Below are positions 48,875 to 57,178 of a stretch of 64,000 nucleotides of DNA, piece by piece. Positions within the stretch are counted from its first letter, which is position 1. Each line of letters opens with the position of its first letter. The notes beneath the pieces were generated by a model. The model saw only the letters and a list, made by a program, of their open reading frames with translations. It made no database searches and was not told the DNA's origin. Where the stretch lies: positions 1 to 64,000 of the IMG/VR virus record IMGVR_UViG_3300025009_000051; one strand, given 5' to 3'. A program made the position numbers and the translations under genes. Source of the DNA: a virus.

Positions 48875-49276
48875 ATGAAATATAGAATCAAACAAAAAAT
48901 ATCCCTGGATTCAACTGAAAAGATAATATCTAACATTTTTTATATTCAGAAAAAAATATTATTTTTGTGGGCACGAGCCAAGAGTAGAACTGGTATTTCA
49001 AACTATAATGTCTTGACATTTTCTAACTTTGAAGATTGTAAAGAACATTATGATGAAATGTTTACTTGCAAAAATGAAATATCATATAAAAATAAAAAAA
49101 TATTTACAATTTATAATGAATTTAAGATATTTGATTGGAAGTCACATTGCAATTTTGCTGTGTGTTTTTCTAATTGCTGGTTTTATTACGGTAGCATTGA
49201 AAAAGCCAAACAAGCAATAGACAAAAATTTAGATGAACAAGTTAAATCGACTAAAATAAAAATAATCGATGTATAG
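48875..49276 (+). CDS. Hypothetical protein, tandem copy 2
   Basis: 133 residues, paralogue of the gene just upstream (MKYRIKQKISLDSTEKIISN, then FYIQKKILFLWARA). The end overlaps the start of the VWA gene by 8 nt. Tandem duplication with divergence suggests selection for variation or dosage. Ends with TAG. No family recognised. Confidence 0.5.
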   Translation: MKYRIKQKISLDSTEKIISNIFYIQKKILFLWARAKSRTGISNYNVLTFSNFEDCKEHYDEMFTCKNEISYKNKKIFTIYNEFKIFDWKSHCNFAVCFSNCWFYYGSIEKAKQAIDKNLDEQVKSTKIKIIDV

Positions 49277-51008
49277 TGATAAATGGTTTCCTCAAAATTT
49301 TTTATTTGATAATAATAATCCTTTTCATTTATATATTTTAAAACAGAATATTTCTAATATCATAAAAATTATTTTTGGTAAAGAATATTCTGTCGATTAT
49401 TATTCTGTAGATGATATTATGAATAAAAACAATAATATTATTTATATAGATCATAATATTAAAAATATAGATAATCAAATTGGTTATGTATTATTATCTG
49501 CATTTCGTAAAAAATGTGATTTTAATATTCATCAAATTATTTCTAATAGTGGTATATCTGATATAGAATATGAAAAATTAGAATTGATATGTCATGTGTT
49601 GAGTTTTCACAATGCGTTAGCTGAAATTAAAAAAGTAGTCCCCGGTTATCTAAAATTTATTAAAAAATATTTAGATTATAATTTCAAAATTTTAAGTCAA
49701 TATACTTCAGAAACAATATCAACAAATAAAATTTTATTACATCAACTATTTAAAAAAGTATTAACAGAAAATAATTGGGATACTTTTTCTTATCATTTAT
49801 TAAAATTTCATTTAGAAGAATCTTCTATATCAGAAATCAAAAATATCCAAGATAAGTTAAAAAAAGAAAAACAATTAGATGAAGAATTATTTTTTAAATA
49901 TTTTACTGAACTTTATACTGTTTTACAATCTATAAACACCAATAAAGAAAATGATTATTCAACTTTAGAAGAAGCAGAAATAAAAAAACTAACTAACACA
50001 ATTGAAAGATATGAATCAATAATTTTCAATAAATTAAAATTAGCTTCTATCAGATATTCATTAAAAAGTAATATTATAAAGTATGATACATTAAAAATAA
50101 AACAAGAGAAAGTCAATTATAAATTAAATGAACCAGTAAATATTTTATATTTAGATGAATTAAATTCAGCTTCTTTAGATAATAAATTATTTGATTTATT
50201 TGAAACAAATCCAACATTATTAAATTACAATCAAAAAATAATCTTACCTGATGGAATTAAAATAGGTAGAAAAATTTTATCTCAGTTGAAATATCGAGAC
50301 AATAATAAGATAGAAAAAAATAATTATTTATTATCAGGAAAACTGAATAAAAGATTTCTATATAAAATACCATTGGAAGATAAAAACATTTATTATCGTG
50401 AAATAGATCAAACAAAGAAACATAGAACCGTTTATATTGTTGTAGATGCATCTAAATCAATGCAGGATGATAAATGGGATAAGACTCAAAAATTTGTAAT
50501 CAGTCTTATTTATGCAATATCAAATATTAGATCATTAGATATTGAAGTGTATTATAGACGAACATTACAGAATCAAAATAAATCTGTAAAAAATTTAGAT
50601 ATTAATCCTTTTGTTTTAAAAGCATATGATAGTAAGAAAGATAAATTTGAAAAGGTTAAAAAATATTTTAAATATCTAAAACCAAGTGGAGGATCTCCTG
50701 AAGGAATTGTATTGGATTATTTATCAAATAAATTAAAACAAGATTCGATAGTAATTAATATCTCAGATGGGTTACCTGAATTTTATAATCATTCAATTTC
50801 ATATACTGGTACTGAAGCAAATGATCATACTAAAAAACAAATAAAAAAATTAATGGATAAGAATATAAATTTCATATCATATTTTATAGGAGATAGAAAT
50901 GATTATGAAAAATATAAAACTATATATAAGCATAAGCATTTCTATGTTCCTGAAGAAATTGATAAATTAGGATTGACCCTAAATGAAGTTTTATTCGACG
51001 AGGTATAA
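49269..51008 (+). CDS. VWA-domain protein (CobT/YehP-type layout)
   Basis: 579 residues. The N-terminal about 370 residues are helical and charged, without recognised domain. The VWA domain at about 380-579 has the MIDAS triad: HRTVYIVVDASKSMQDDKW (DxSxS), the Ser/Thr of KPSGGSPEGIVLDY and the Asp of VINISDGLPEF. Bacterial relatives with this layout (CobT, YehP-type) partner AAA+ ATPases. It is the second VWA gene in this operon region. The stop overlaps the end of the convergent minus-strand gene 50991-51239. Confidence 0.7.
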   Translation: MYSDKWFPQNFLFDNNNPFHLYILKQNISNIIKIIFGKEYSVDYYSVDDIMNKNNNIIYIDHNIKNIDNQIGYVLLSAFRKKCDFNIHQIISNSGISDIEYEKLELICHVLSFHNALAEIKKVVPGYLKFIKKYLDYNFKILSQYTSETISTNKILLHQLFKKVLTENNWDTFSYHLLKFHLEESSISEIKNIQDKLKKEKQLDEELFFKYFTELYTVLQSINTNKENDYSTLEEAEIKKLTNTIERYESIIFNKLKLASIRYSLKSNIIKYDTLKIKQEKVNYKLNEPVNILYLDELNSASLDNKLFDLFETNPTLLNYNQKIILPDGIKIGRKILSQLKYRDNNKIEKNNYLLSGKLNKRFLYKIPLEDKNIYYREIDQTKKHRTVYIVVDASKSMQDDKWDKTQKFVISLIYAISNIRSLDIEVYYRRTLQNQNKSVKNLDINPFVLKAYDSKKDKFEKVKKYFKYLKPSGGSPEGIVLDYLSNKLKQDSIVINISDGLPEFYNHSISYTGTEANDHTKKQIKKLMDKNINFISYFIGDRNDYEKYKTIYKHKHFYVPEEIDKLGLTLNEVLFDEV

Positions 51009-51239
51009 TTTATTATCCAAATCCAAGTCTCCTTCTCCGTGCTGTTTTCTTAAATCATTTATAATTGTTAATTCTTCATTTCGTATTGATTTATATTCAG
51101 AATCTAATTCATTGACTTCTTCTTGAATTTGTTTCTTTCTGATTTCCATATAACCCAATTTTAAAGATATAACATCATATTTTTCTTGTATGCCTTTAAT
51201 TTGATTAATTGTTTCGTCTGATAAATTTATTTGTTTCAT
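50991..51239 (-). CDS. Small coiled-coil protein
   Basis: 82 residues: MKQINLSDETINQIKGIQEK, then a long helix (KKQIQEEVNELDSEYKSIRN) with heptad spacing. Its 3' end overlaps the VWA gene tail to tail by 18 nt. It begins the minus-strand block of tail genes from the downstream side. No family recognised. Confidence 0.5.
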   Translation of the reverse strand: MKQINLSDETINQIKGIQEKYDVISLKLGYMEIRKKQIQEEVNELDSEYKSIRNEELTIINDLRKQHGEGDLDLDNKLYLVE

Positions 51240-51253
51240 AACTCAGTATTAAT

Positions 51254-51442
51254 TTATTTTGCTTGAGCGTGAGATCCTTTTGCTACATAAGGAGGCATTT
51301 CAGCTTGTACTAATGTTTCTACATCTGCTTCACTTGTTATTTGATAATAATCTTCTATTGCATATACCTTAGAGTCTACTTCGCTATATCCATATACAGT
51401 ATGATATTCTTCCGCAATCCATTGTAAAACTTGTTCGTTCAT
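51254..51442 (-). CDS. Hypothetical small acidic protein
   Basis: 62 residues, acidic: MNEQVLQWIAEEYHTVYGYS, EVDSKVYAIEDYYQITSEAD and an Ala/Gln/Lys tail. A late-type element lies 28 nt upstream. No family recognised; probably a virion or late protein by context. Confidence 0.45.
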   Translation of the reverse strand: MNEQVLQWIAEEYHTVYGYSEVDSKVYAIEDYYQITSEADVETLVQAEMPPYVAKGSHAQAK

Positions 51443-51470
51443 TTTTTAGTATTTAGGTGAATAATTTTAA

Positions 51471-51480
51471 AATAAATATA
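51471..51480 (-). promoter_or_regulatory. Late-promoter-like element
   Basis: TATATTTATT on the minus strand, 28 nt before the ATG at 51442 and beyond the stop of 51495-52232. Confidence 0.35.
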
Positions 51481-51494
51481 TAATATTTTTATTT

Positions 51495-52232
51495 TTACAT
51501 ATTTTCATCTTCAGTAAGAATGATTTTTGTGGCGCTGTAAGTAACTTCACTCGATTGAATTAATTGTTGTTGCAAGTTTTGAGCTACAATAAATCCATTC
51601 ATATTAATTGTAAATGTACTTTTAACTGCTCTATCTTCACCCATATTCAATTCAATGCTTGTATCAAATCCAGGTATTCTTGCCGCAAACTTAAATTTAT
51701 TTGGTTCTCCCCAATAACTACTCTCGGCAAAATTTATTATTTCTTGAAGTTTATTCATTTGTTGCAATAACCTTGTCCATATAACACAATCATAAGTCAC
51801 TTCGATATATTTAGGTATTATTACATTGTGAAATTGTTTCTGCTTGGTTTTATTATACAACGCACTAAAATGATCATATCTATTATGTTCAGAATATTGT
51901 GAAGCGTGAGTGACATAAATTTCTGGTTTGTTTGCATCCAATTGTCTCGGATATTCTCTTGAATTTGTAAATCCAGTTCTTCTGAACATTATTAATGGAA
52001 CTTGAACCTTATTTTGTTCATCTCTAAAAAAACCATCGTGTCTTGTACTTTTCCATTTATCTGGTGAACCATATATAACAGGAACAGTTATTAGAGTATC
52101 ATTATCAATAACTCTTGGTTTTATCACTTCATTAAAATAATATTGTATTGCCCAATCTATATCATATAAATCATGAGTAACTGGTGCAATATTATCTGAT
52201 GTTCTTTTAGTATCTTTTTCTCGATTTTCCAT
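51495..52232 (-). CDS. Tail completion / neck-type structural protein
   Basis: 245 residues from the ATG at 52232. THDLYDIDWAIQYYFNEVIKP, TVPVIYGSPDKWKSTRHDGFF, VPLIMFRRTGF and FAESSYWGEPNKFKFAARI form a conserved pattern known from virion proteins of marine T4-like phages. It fits a tail terminator or sheath-completion role, though the T4 number is not fixed. A late-type element is 13 nt upstream. The longer upstream start would include that element and is not used. Confidence 0.5.
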   Translation of the reverse strand: MENREKDTKRTSDNIAPVTHDLYDIDWAIQYYFNEVIKPRVIDNDTLITVPVIYGSPDKWKSTRHDGFFRDEQNKVQVPLIMFRRTGFTNSREYPRQLDANKPEIYVTHASQYSEHNRYDHFSALYNKTKQKQFHNVIIPKYIEVTYDCVIWTRLLQQMNKLQEIINFAESSYWGEPNKFKFAARIPGFDTSIELNMGEDRAVKSTFTINMNGFIVAQNLQQQLIQSSEVTYSATKIILTEDENM

Positions 52233-52245
52233 AAATTTGTTTTTA

Positions 52246-52255
52246 AATAAATATA
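52246..52255 (-). promoter_or_regulatory. Late-promoter-like element
   Basis: TATATTTATT on the minus strand, 13 nt before the ATG at 52232. Confidence 0.45.
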
Positions 52256-52266
52256 AGAACATTATT

Positions 52267-53703
52267 TTAATTTATAGATAGAGCAGGAAATAAGTTTATT
52301 TTTTCAAATTCTTCTTTTATTGTATCAATTACAATATCTTTATAAATACTTTCACATAAAATGCTATCATGAATTGTAGCTAATAAAATATTAGGATTTT
52401 TTTCATTTATTTTTTTACATATTTTTCTTATAATTAAATCACTTTCTTCTTTTTGTAGTAGAATAGATAATTGTTTATAATCTTTTATTTTATATGAATT
52501 TATGATACTATATATTAATGGATATTTCTTTAAGAATTTTAATTCAATATCACTTATATATTTTTTCCAATATCTTCCAAAGAAAAGGTATTTGAAAAAT
52601 ATTTCTTTGAATTCATTTCTATTTTCATTTTCTGATATTAACCTATCATAAAATACTCCTTTTTCTGTTTCTTTTTTATATCTACTCCATTCTTCAATTA
52701 TAAATTCTTTCTTTTTTTCTTCCGGTAGAATATCAAGAAATGTAGTTGCTACATAGATCAATTCATCATATAGCAAAGGTTGCAAATTATTATAAAACGA
52801 ATCATAATCATAGATATTATTAATCACTTCATTTAATTTATTTACATTTAATTCTTCTGGATTTATTACTATACCTTGATATTGTAAAGAATTATTTTCT
52901 AAATATTTTTGAATTAGAATGTTGAATAAAAGAGGTTGACTATTCTTTATATCAATATTAATTAATTTATGATTGTTAGATATTTCTAAATTATTATCTT
53001 TTTCATATTGTATTCTATCGAAGTATAAATATTTTCTATAATATCTTGATAGACTGGTTAATTGAGTATAATGTCTAAAACCAGGATTAATCCATGTAAA
53101 GAAAGTATCATCTAATTGATTAAAAGATTTAATCATATAAGTATGATATTTATATTGATAATCTGTTAATATGTCAGAAATAGAATCACAAAAAATTATT
53201 GCTTCATCTTCTTTAATTTTTAAATATTTGTATTGTTTATACATTCTATTTGCATCTTCATCTTTTTCTAAATTATTATTAAATAATTTTTGATTCTTTT
53301 CTTTTAATTTTCCGATATAATCATTAGTTATTACTTTCGTTGAAATATCATCTATATAATCTTTATGCAATCGATATTGTTTAGATTTTGTTCCAACTGA
53401 ATAGGGTTCTACTAATTTTCCTTCTTTATTTTTTTTAGTGAATACATTTATTAAATTATTATCAAGTAAAACAGATCTGATATGATAATATATTCCTGGA
53501 TCATTGCCCAAATCAAAACTCATTTTATTCTTATTTATTGGAACAAAATCATGATAAGATAATTTCTTATATGTTTGTTGATAAATAATGTTATGAACAA
53601 ATAACTGATATTTGAATAATAATTTTGGTTTGTAGTCTGAAAGAGTGATTAATGTGTCTTCTAATTTTCTTGAGTAAAAAATTCTTTTTTGATTATTAGA
53701 CAT
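52267..53703 (-). CDS. Second divergent family A polymerase-like protein
   Basis: 478 residues from the ATG at 53703. KLINIDIKNSQPLLFNILI fits motif A (Asp plus the SQPLL helix of a divergent PolA-like group). FKYLFFGRYWKKYI resembles motif B, and ILLATIHDSILCESI is motif C with the His-Asp-Ser triad. The N-terminal about 200 residues carry no exonuclease motif; they include HxDFVPINKNKM-like text near a GNDPGIYYHIRSVL segment. It differs from the polymerase at 32982 and lies among tail genes, so it may be a plasmid-type or repair polymerase. Divergent from a small plus-strand gene. Confidence 0.55.
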   Translation of the reverse strand: MSNNQKRIFYSRKLEDTLITLSDYKPKLLFKYQLFVHNIIYQQTYKKLSYHDFVPINKNKMSFDLGNDPGIYYHIRSVLLDNNLINVFTKKNKEGKLVEPYSVGTKSKQYRLHKDYIDDISTKVITNDYIGKLKEKNQKLFNNNLEKDEDANRMYKQYKYLKIKEDEAIIFCDSISDILTDYQYKYHTYMIKSFNQLDDTFFTWINPGFRHYTQLTSLSRYYRKYLYFDRIQYEKDNNLEISNNHKLINIDIKNSQPLLFNILIQKYLENNSLQYQGIVINPEELNVNKLNEVINNIYDYDSFYNNLQPLLYDELIYVATTFLDILPEEKKKEFIIEEWSRYKKETEKGVFYDRLISENENRNEFKEIFFKYLFFGRYWKKYISDIELKFLKKYPLIYSIINSYKIKDYKQLSILLQKEESDLIIRKICKKINEKNPNILLATIHDSILCESIYKDIVIDTIKEEFEKINLFPALSIN

Positions 53704-53706
53704 TGA

Positions 53707-53738
53707 TTTGTTTTTGAATTTTATTCTATGTATATTTG
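53707..53738 (+). promoter_or_regulatory. Bacteroidota-type promoter (TTTG-N20-TATATTTG)
   Basis: TTTG at 53707-53710 and TATATTTG at 53731-53738, 20-nt spacer; it drives the interrupted gene at 53784. Confidence 0.7.
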
Positions 53739-53783
53739 TGTGATGAATATATAAAAAATTCTGCACTTAAACAAATAAAAATT

Positions 53784-53996
53784 ATGAATGAATTAAATTT
53801 AACCAAAGAAAATGTTGGTGGATGGGTCGAATAAGTTCCATCTCATAAAAGAGGAGAAAAAGGTAGAATTAAATCTTATAATAATGAAATCCAATCTGCA
53901 TTTGTTGTTTTTCACTGCAATGATGAATGGGATAAGTATGTGAATTATACTGGACAATTAGTAAGCTATTCAGACTTAAGATTTTTACAAATTTAG
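53784..53996 (+). pseudogene. Small gene with in-frame TAA at codon 17
   Basis: MNELNLTKENVGGWVE, TAA (53832-53834), then VPSHKRGEKGRIKSYNNEIQ and AFVVFHCNDEWDKYVNYTGQ to a TAG at 53994-53996. The stop stands where a Tyr codon (TAT/TAC) would give a GGWVEYVPSH motif seen in small phage proteins. A good promoter is present. This is a nonsense mutation or a sequencing error. The 3' end overlaps the gp25-like gene. Confidence 0.5.
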
Positions 53997-54401
53997 TTCA
54001 ATTACTACATCTTCAGTATCTGCGGGAACATGAGATAAATTATAGTTTATGCTTATATACACAATATGCTTATCACTATCTACTTCTAAAGTAATGCTAT
54101 TAACAGTAAGATAAGGTAACCAAGTAGCTATTGCAGATTTTATATCTTCTTGAACATTTAATACCAAATTTGAATTATCTGGTTCGAATAAAATTTTTCT
54201 TACATTTGTTCCATAAGAAGGTCTCATTACTCTTTCACCCTTTACAGTATTGATAAGCATTTTTAAATTAGTTCTCGCTTGATCTTTAGTTGTATAATTT
54301 AATTTAAAGAAGTTTTGATTATTACTATTTAAAGGTAAAGCTATACCAACTGCTTTGTTAGCATCTATATCTAATGGGTGTATTTTGGCGGTTAAAGACA
54401 T
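53985..54401 (-). CDS. Baseplate wedge protein, gp25-like
   Basis: 138 residues. VKGERVMRPSYGTNVRKILFEP is the signature of the GPW/gp25 family of baseplate and type VI secretion proteins. It is preceded by a TTKDQARTNLKMLINT helix and followed by IKSAIATWLPYLTVNSITLEV. T4 gp25 forms the inner wedge core and contacts the sheath initiator. The length agrees with T4 gp25 (132). A late-type element is 12 nt upstream. It heads a small group of baseplate-region genes. Confidence 0.8.
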   Translation of the reverse strand: MSLTAKIHPLDIDANKAVGIALPLNSNNQNFFKLNYTTKDQARTNLKMLINTVKGERVMRPSYGTNVRKILFEPDNSNLVLNVQEDIKSAIATWLPYLTVNSITLEVDSDKHIVYISINYNLSHVPADTEDVVIELNL

Positions 54402-54413
54402 TTAGTTTTTTTA

Positions 54414-54423
54414 AATAAATATA
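54414..54423 (-). promoter_or_regulatory. Late-promoter-like element for the gp25-like gene
   Basis: TATATTTATT on the minus strand, 12 nt before the ATG at 54401. Confidence 0.45.
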
Positions 54424-54431
54424 ATCTTTAT

Positions 54432-54761
54432 TTAAATTCTATTAAAATCTTCTGGAATTGGCTTCGTAATTATAAAATCATATTTTGGTTTTTCATCTCC
54501 TTCTGACATAGAAGAACATACACCGAGTTCATAAAGATTTATATTTTCTTTACCAATTCGATAAGTCAAAAAATCTTTTAAATTTATTTCTTCTATTTCA
54601 TCAAATTCTTCTGATATACCATATATAGAAAGAGTATGATGATTATGTCGATCTTGTTCGATTAGAATTGGCTGAATTTTATCATACATTAACGATAATA
54701 AATTTTCATTAATTACATCTTCAAACATTTCTACAGTTGCTTTAATGTGTCCAATTTTCAT
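54432..54761 (-). CDS. Hypothetical late-region protein
   Basis: 109 residues, acidic: IKATVEMFEDVINENLLSLM, then ISEEFDEIEEINLKDFLTYR and a DFIITKPIPEDF end. It is located between gp25-like and 54774-55022 on the same strand, so it is likely a structural or assembly protein. No family recognised. Confidence 0.45.
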   Translation of the reverse strand: MKIGHIKATVEMFEDVINENLLSLMYDKIQPILIEQDRHNHHTLSIYGISEEFDEIEEINLKDFLTYRIGKENINLYELGVCSSMSEGDEKPKYDFIITKPIPEDFNRI

Positions 54762-54773
54762 TTTATTTTAAAT

Positions 54774-55022
54774 TTAATTTAAATGCTTCGTTAATTTTGC
54801 CACATATTCATATTCTTCTTTTTTTATAAATTCTTGATATATCTCTTTCAATAGTTTTTTAGTATAATTTATCTTGATGATAGAATATATTGAAGGCACT
54901 TCTATTAAGAAATAATCAAACGATAAAGATGAATCGATAATATGCTTAAATATTTTATTTTTATTTGTTATTAATTCTTTAAATTCTTTTCTATCTTCTA
55001 TGATAAGTGGTTTTGGTTCCAT
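54774..55022 (-). CDS. Hypothetical late-region protein
   Basis: 82 residues: MEPKPLIIEDRKEFKELITN, then KHIIDSSLSFDYFLIEVPS and a basic-acidic helix. A palindromic late-type element is 18 nt upstream. No family recognised. Confidence 0.45.
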   Translation of the reverse strand: MEPKPLIIEDRKEFKELITNKNKIFKHIIDSSLSFDYFLIEVPSIYSIIKINYTKKLLKEIYQEFIKKEEYEYVAKLTKHLN

Positions 55023-55040
55023 AACTCTAAATTTTTATTT

Positions 55041-55060
55041 TATATTTATTAATAAATATA
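55041..55060. promoter_or_regulatory. Palindromic late-promoter-like element
   Basis: TATATTTATT (55041-55050) meets AATAAATATA (55051-55060). The minus-facing copy is 18 nt before the ATG at 55022; the plus-facing copy points to 55103. Confidence 0.45.
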
Positions 55061-55102
55061 TTGAAAATATAAATAAAAAAAAATTAATAAACAAATTTTT
55101 TT

Positions 55103-55606
55103 ATGCCGTACACAGATTTAGCCCTTGGATTCAAATACAAAAGTAAAGAAGAGAGAAATACAGAAATACAAATAATAAAAGAATCTCATCATTTAGAATT
55201 ATCAGAAGATAGATATTATGTGTATGCGTATCTTCATCCTAAATTTCCTGGTGAATATATTTATGGCAATTTTAAATTTGATTATGCGCCCTTCTACATA
55301 GGGAAAGGGGTAAATTCTAATATCAGTTCTTATCAAAGATTATTTTCACATTTGTATTATAATCCAAAGAAAATGAAAAGTGATAAACATAAAACAATTG
55401 ATAAAATAAAGAAAGAAATGAATAGATTACCAATTATTATTAAAGTTATAGAAAATGTTTCTGAGGAAATATCATTTGATGTAGAAAACTTTTTAATAGA
55501 AAAAATAGGTAGAATTGAGAATAGAACCGGAATGTTGACTAATATTCAACGCGGTCATAAGACGAAATGGGAAAAAGAATACGAAAAAATTAAAATAAAA
55601 AAATAA
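55103..55606 (+). CDS. GIY-YIG nuclease-like protein
   Basis: 167 residues. YYVYAYLHPKFPGEYIYG and APFYIGKGVNSNISSYQRLF contain the paired tyrosines and the YIGKG strand of the GIY-YIG fold. HLYYNPKKM adds a basic helix. SFDVENFLIEKIGRIEN supplies the conserved Glu, and TNIQRGHKTKW closes the domain. It has no repeat module, unlike 11916. Probably a free-standing homing nuclease inserted at the border between early-like and late genes. Target unknown. Confidence 0.65.
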   Translation: MPYTDLALGFKYKSKEERNTEIQIIKESHHLELSEDRYYVYAYLHPKFPGEYIYGNFKFDYAPFYIGKGVNSNISSYQRLFSHLYYNPKKMKSDKHKTIDKIKKEMNRLPIIIKVIENVSEEISFDVENFLIEKIGRIENRTGMLTNIQRGHKTKWEKEYEKIKIKK

Positions 55607-55611
55607 TTTCT

Positions 55612-55621
55612 TATATTTATT
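55612..55621 (+). promoter_or_regulatory. Late-promoter-like element for 55648
   Basis: TATATTTATT on the plus strand, 26 nt before the ATG at 55648. Confidence 0.4.
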
Positions 55622-55647
55622 ATAAAAATTTTATTAACTTTGTAAAT

Positions 55648-56052
55648 ATGAAAAAAGAACTTAAAATCAAACTTCAACAGATAATCAAAGAAGAATATCA
55701 GAAATTAATATCTGAAAAAATAAATCCTTCTCAACTTTTAAACTGGAAGCCCGGCCTGCGTAGCCCGAAATTTGAGGCTATTTATGCAAGATTACTTAAA
55801 CCTATAGATCAAGGAAAAAAAATAAAAATTAAATATAAAGACAAAGCAGGATTTGACCGCATGACTCAAATTGAAGTAAATAATAATATTTCCAATGAAG
55901 CCAAAATTGTTGTGATTGATTTAGAAATAGGTTATTATGCACAAAATGAACTTTTTTTTATTAAAGATTTGGGCTTCTTTCATGTAAATAAACCTTATGC
56001 CGAAGAACTTAAAGATTTCCCAGAAGAATATAAAAAATATTTAAACAAATAA
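55648..56052 (+). CDS. Late protein with KIKLQQIIKEE helix (capsid-targeting candidate)
   Basis: 134 residues. The N-terminus KKELKIKLQQIIKEEYQKLI is an amphipathic helix shared at DNA level with the next gene. Then comes SEKINPSQLLNWKPGLRSPK and a beta-rich C-terminal domain (KIKIKYKDKAGFDRMTQIEV). The helix followed by SEK resembles prohead-core tags cut by a protease after Glu in T4-like phages, so the protein may be packaged. GC is locally higher around AACTGGAAGCCC. Function unknown. Confidence 0.5.
   Translation: MKKELKIKLQQIIKEEYQKLISEKINPSQLLNWKPGLRSPKFEAIYARLLKPIDQGKKIKIKYKDKAGFDRMTQIEVNNNISNEAKIVVIDLEIGYYAQNELFFIKDLGFFHVNKPYAEELKDFPEEYKKYLNK
55663..55698 (+). repeat. 36-base direct repeat, copy 1 (copy 2 at 56074-56109)
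   Basis: An identical 36-base stretch encodes KIKLQQIIKEEY in both genes. This is far more similar than the rest of the two genes, indicating recent copying or conversion of the tag. Confidence 0.8.
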
Positions 56053-56058
56053 AAACAT

Positions 56059-56613
56059 ATGAAACCAGAATTAAAAATCAAACTTCAACAGATAATCAAA
56101 GAAGAATATAATTCAATAATGAAAGAAAGTGAATTACAAGATGAATACAATAAATTCTTTGATACATTACTTTCTAAATACAATGTAAAAAGTCCAGAGG
56201 AATTATCAGATGAAAAGAAAAAATCATTCTTCAATAATATTGAAACATATTGGAAAGAGGGTGAAGGAGCAACTGAAGGATGGGAAGATAAGATAACAGT
56301 ATCTGAGAATAAGAAGACTAAATTACATCCTTTTCAAAAAGAAGCATTGAATAAGTTTAAAGAAAATAAATTTAAATTAACTTCATTATTATCAGAATTA
56401 GATATTCAAGATCCCAAAGAAGCGTATAAATTTATAAAAAGAGCTCAAGTATATTGTAAAGAAAATGATGAAGAAGGATATAAGAATATTATGGAAGCAT
56501 TTAATAAATATAATTGTGATAATCCTGAAGAAATAAATTGGGTTAAATTATATGATCAATTAAAACCAGTTTTACAGAAATGTAAGATATATGAAAAATT
56601 AAAAATAAAATAA
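56059..56613 (+). CDS. Late protein with KIKLQQIIKEE helix and SPEEL domain
   Basis: 184 residues. After the shared KPELKIKLQQIIKEEYNSIM helix comes YNKFFDTLLSKYNVKSPEEL followed by SDEKKKSFFNNIETYW. The same domain opens the protein at 57179 (KYGVESPAKITPEEKKKAFF). The C-terminal 80 residues are helical. The domain and the tag recur in this cluster, so the proteins probably go to the same place, perhaps the capsid interior. Exact role unknown. Confidence 0.5.
   Translation: MKPELKIKLQQIIKEEYNSIMKESELQDEYNKFFDTLLSKYNVKSPEELSDEKKKSFFNNIETYWKEGEGATEGWEDKITVSENKKTKLHPFQKEALNKFKENKFKLTSLLSELDIQDPKEAYKFIKRAQVYCKENDEEGYKNIMEAFNKYNCDNPEEINWVKLYDQLKPVLQKCKIYEKLKIK
56074..56109 (+). repeat. 36-base direct repeat, copy 2
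   Basis: Identical to 55663-55698, 411 bases apart. Confidence 0.8.
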
Positions 56614-56626
56614 TAAATAATCAGTT

Positions 56627-57157
56627 ATGTCGTACAAAAAAATATTTAAAAAAGTTTTTTTAAAAGGTGAAAGAATAGAAGTATCGTTTTTAAAAGAACA
56701 TCAAGAAAGAAAAGAGGGAGATATTTGGGAAGAAAACGGAAAGAAGTGGACAATAGAAAATGGAATTAAAAAGACAGTATCAAGATTCAAAGAATTAAGA
56801 AAAGAAATTTTAATACCATTAACTTGTCCGAAATGTAATGAACCAATGGTAAAGACTAAAGATCCAGAATTCTATCGACTATTTAATATGTGTTTAATAT
56901 GTAAAATAGAAGAAGATGAACAAAGAAAAAAAGATGGAACTTATGAAGAATATGAAAAAGAATTGATTAAAAAGAATAAGAAAGAATGGGTGAATGAATT
57001 AGAATCAGTTCTACATGAATTTGTAGAAAAACATGACAGTGAATATATTCATAATGAATTTGGAGACGTTGAGACGGTTGAACAGAATATGAGTAAAGAA
57101 GAATTGAAAGAACTGTTAGATAAACAATTGAAAGAAATAAAAGAAAATATAAAATAA
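56627..57157 (+). CDS. Conserved phage zinc-ribbon protein
   Basis: 176 residues. KKVFLKGERIEVSFLKEHQE, RKEGDIWEENGKKWTIENGI and LTCPKCNEPMVKT... NMCLICKIEEDEQ form a pattern seen in conserved proteins of T4-like and marine phages, with two CxxC pairs likely binding zinc. The C-terminal part is a coiled coil (EELKELLDKQLKEIKE). It sits among virion-associated candidates. Function unknown. Confidence 0.6.
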   Translation: MSYKKIFKKVFLKGERIEVSFLKEHQERKEGDIWEENGKKWTIENGIKKTVSRFKELRKEILIPLTCPKCNEPMVKTKDPEFYRLFNMCLICKIEEDEQRKKDGTYEEYEKELIKKNKKEWVNELESVLHEFVEKHDSEYIHNEFGDVETVEQNMSKEELKELLDKQLKEIKENIK

Positions 57158-57178
57158 ACAATTAAAATTAAAATAAAA

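Noticed and set aside
37575-53996. Alternative genetic code with reassigned TAG
   Set aside because: Two interrupted genes contain different stops (TAG and TAA), other genes end properly at TAG and TAA, and no long gene needs TAG readthrough.
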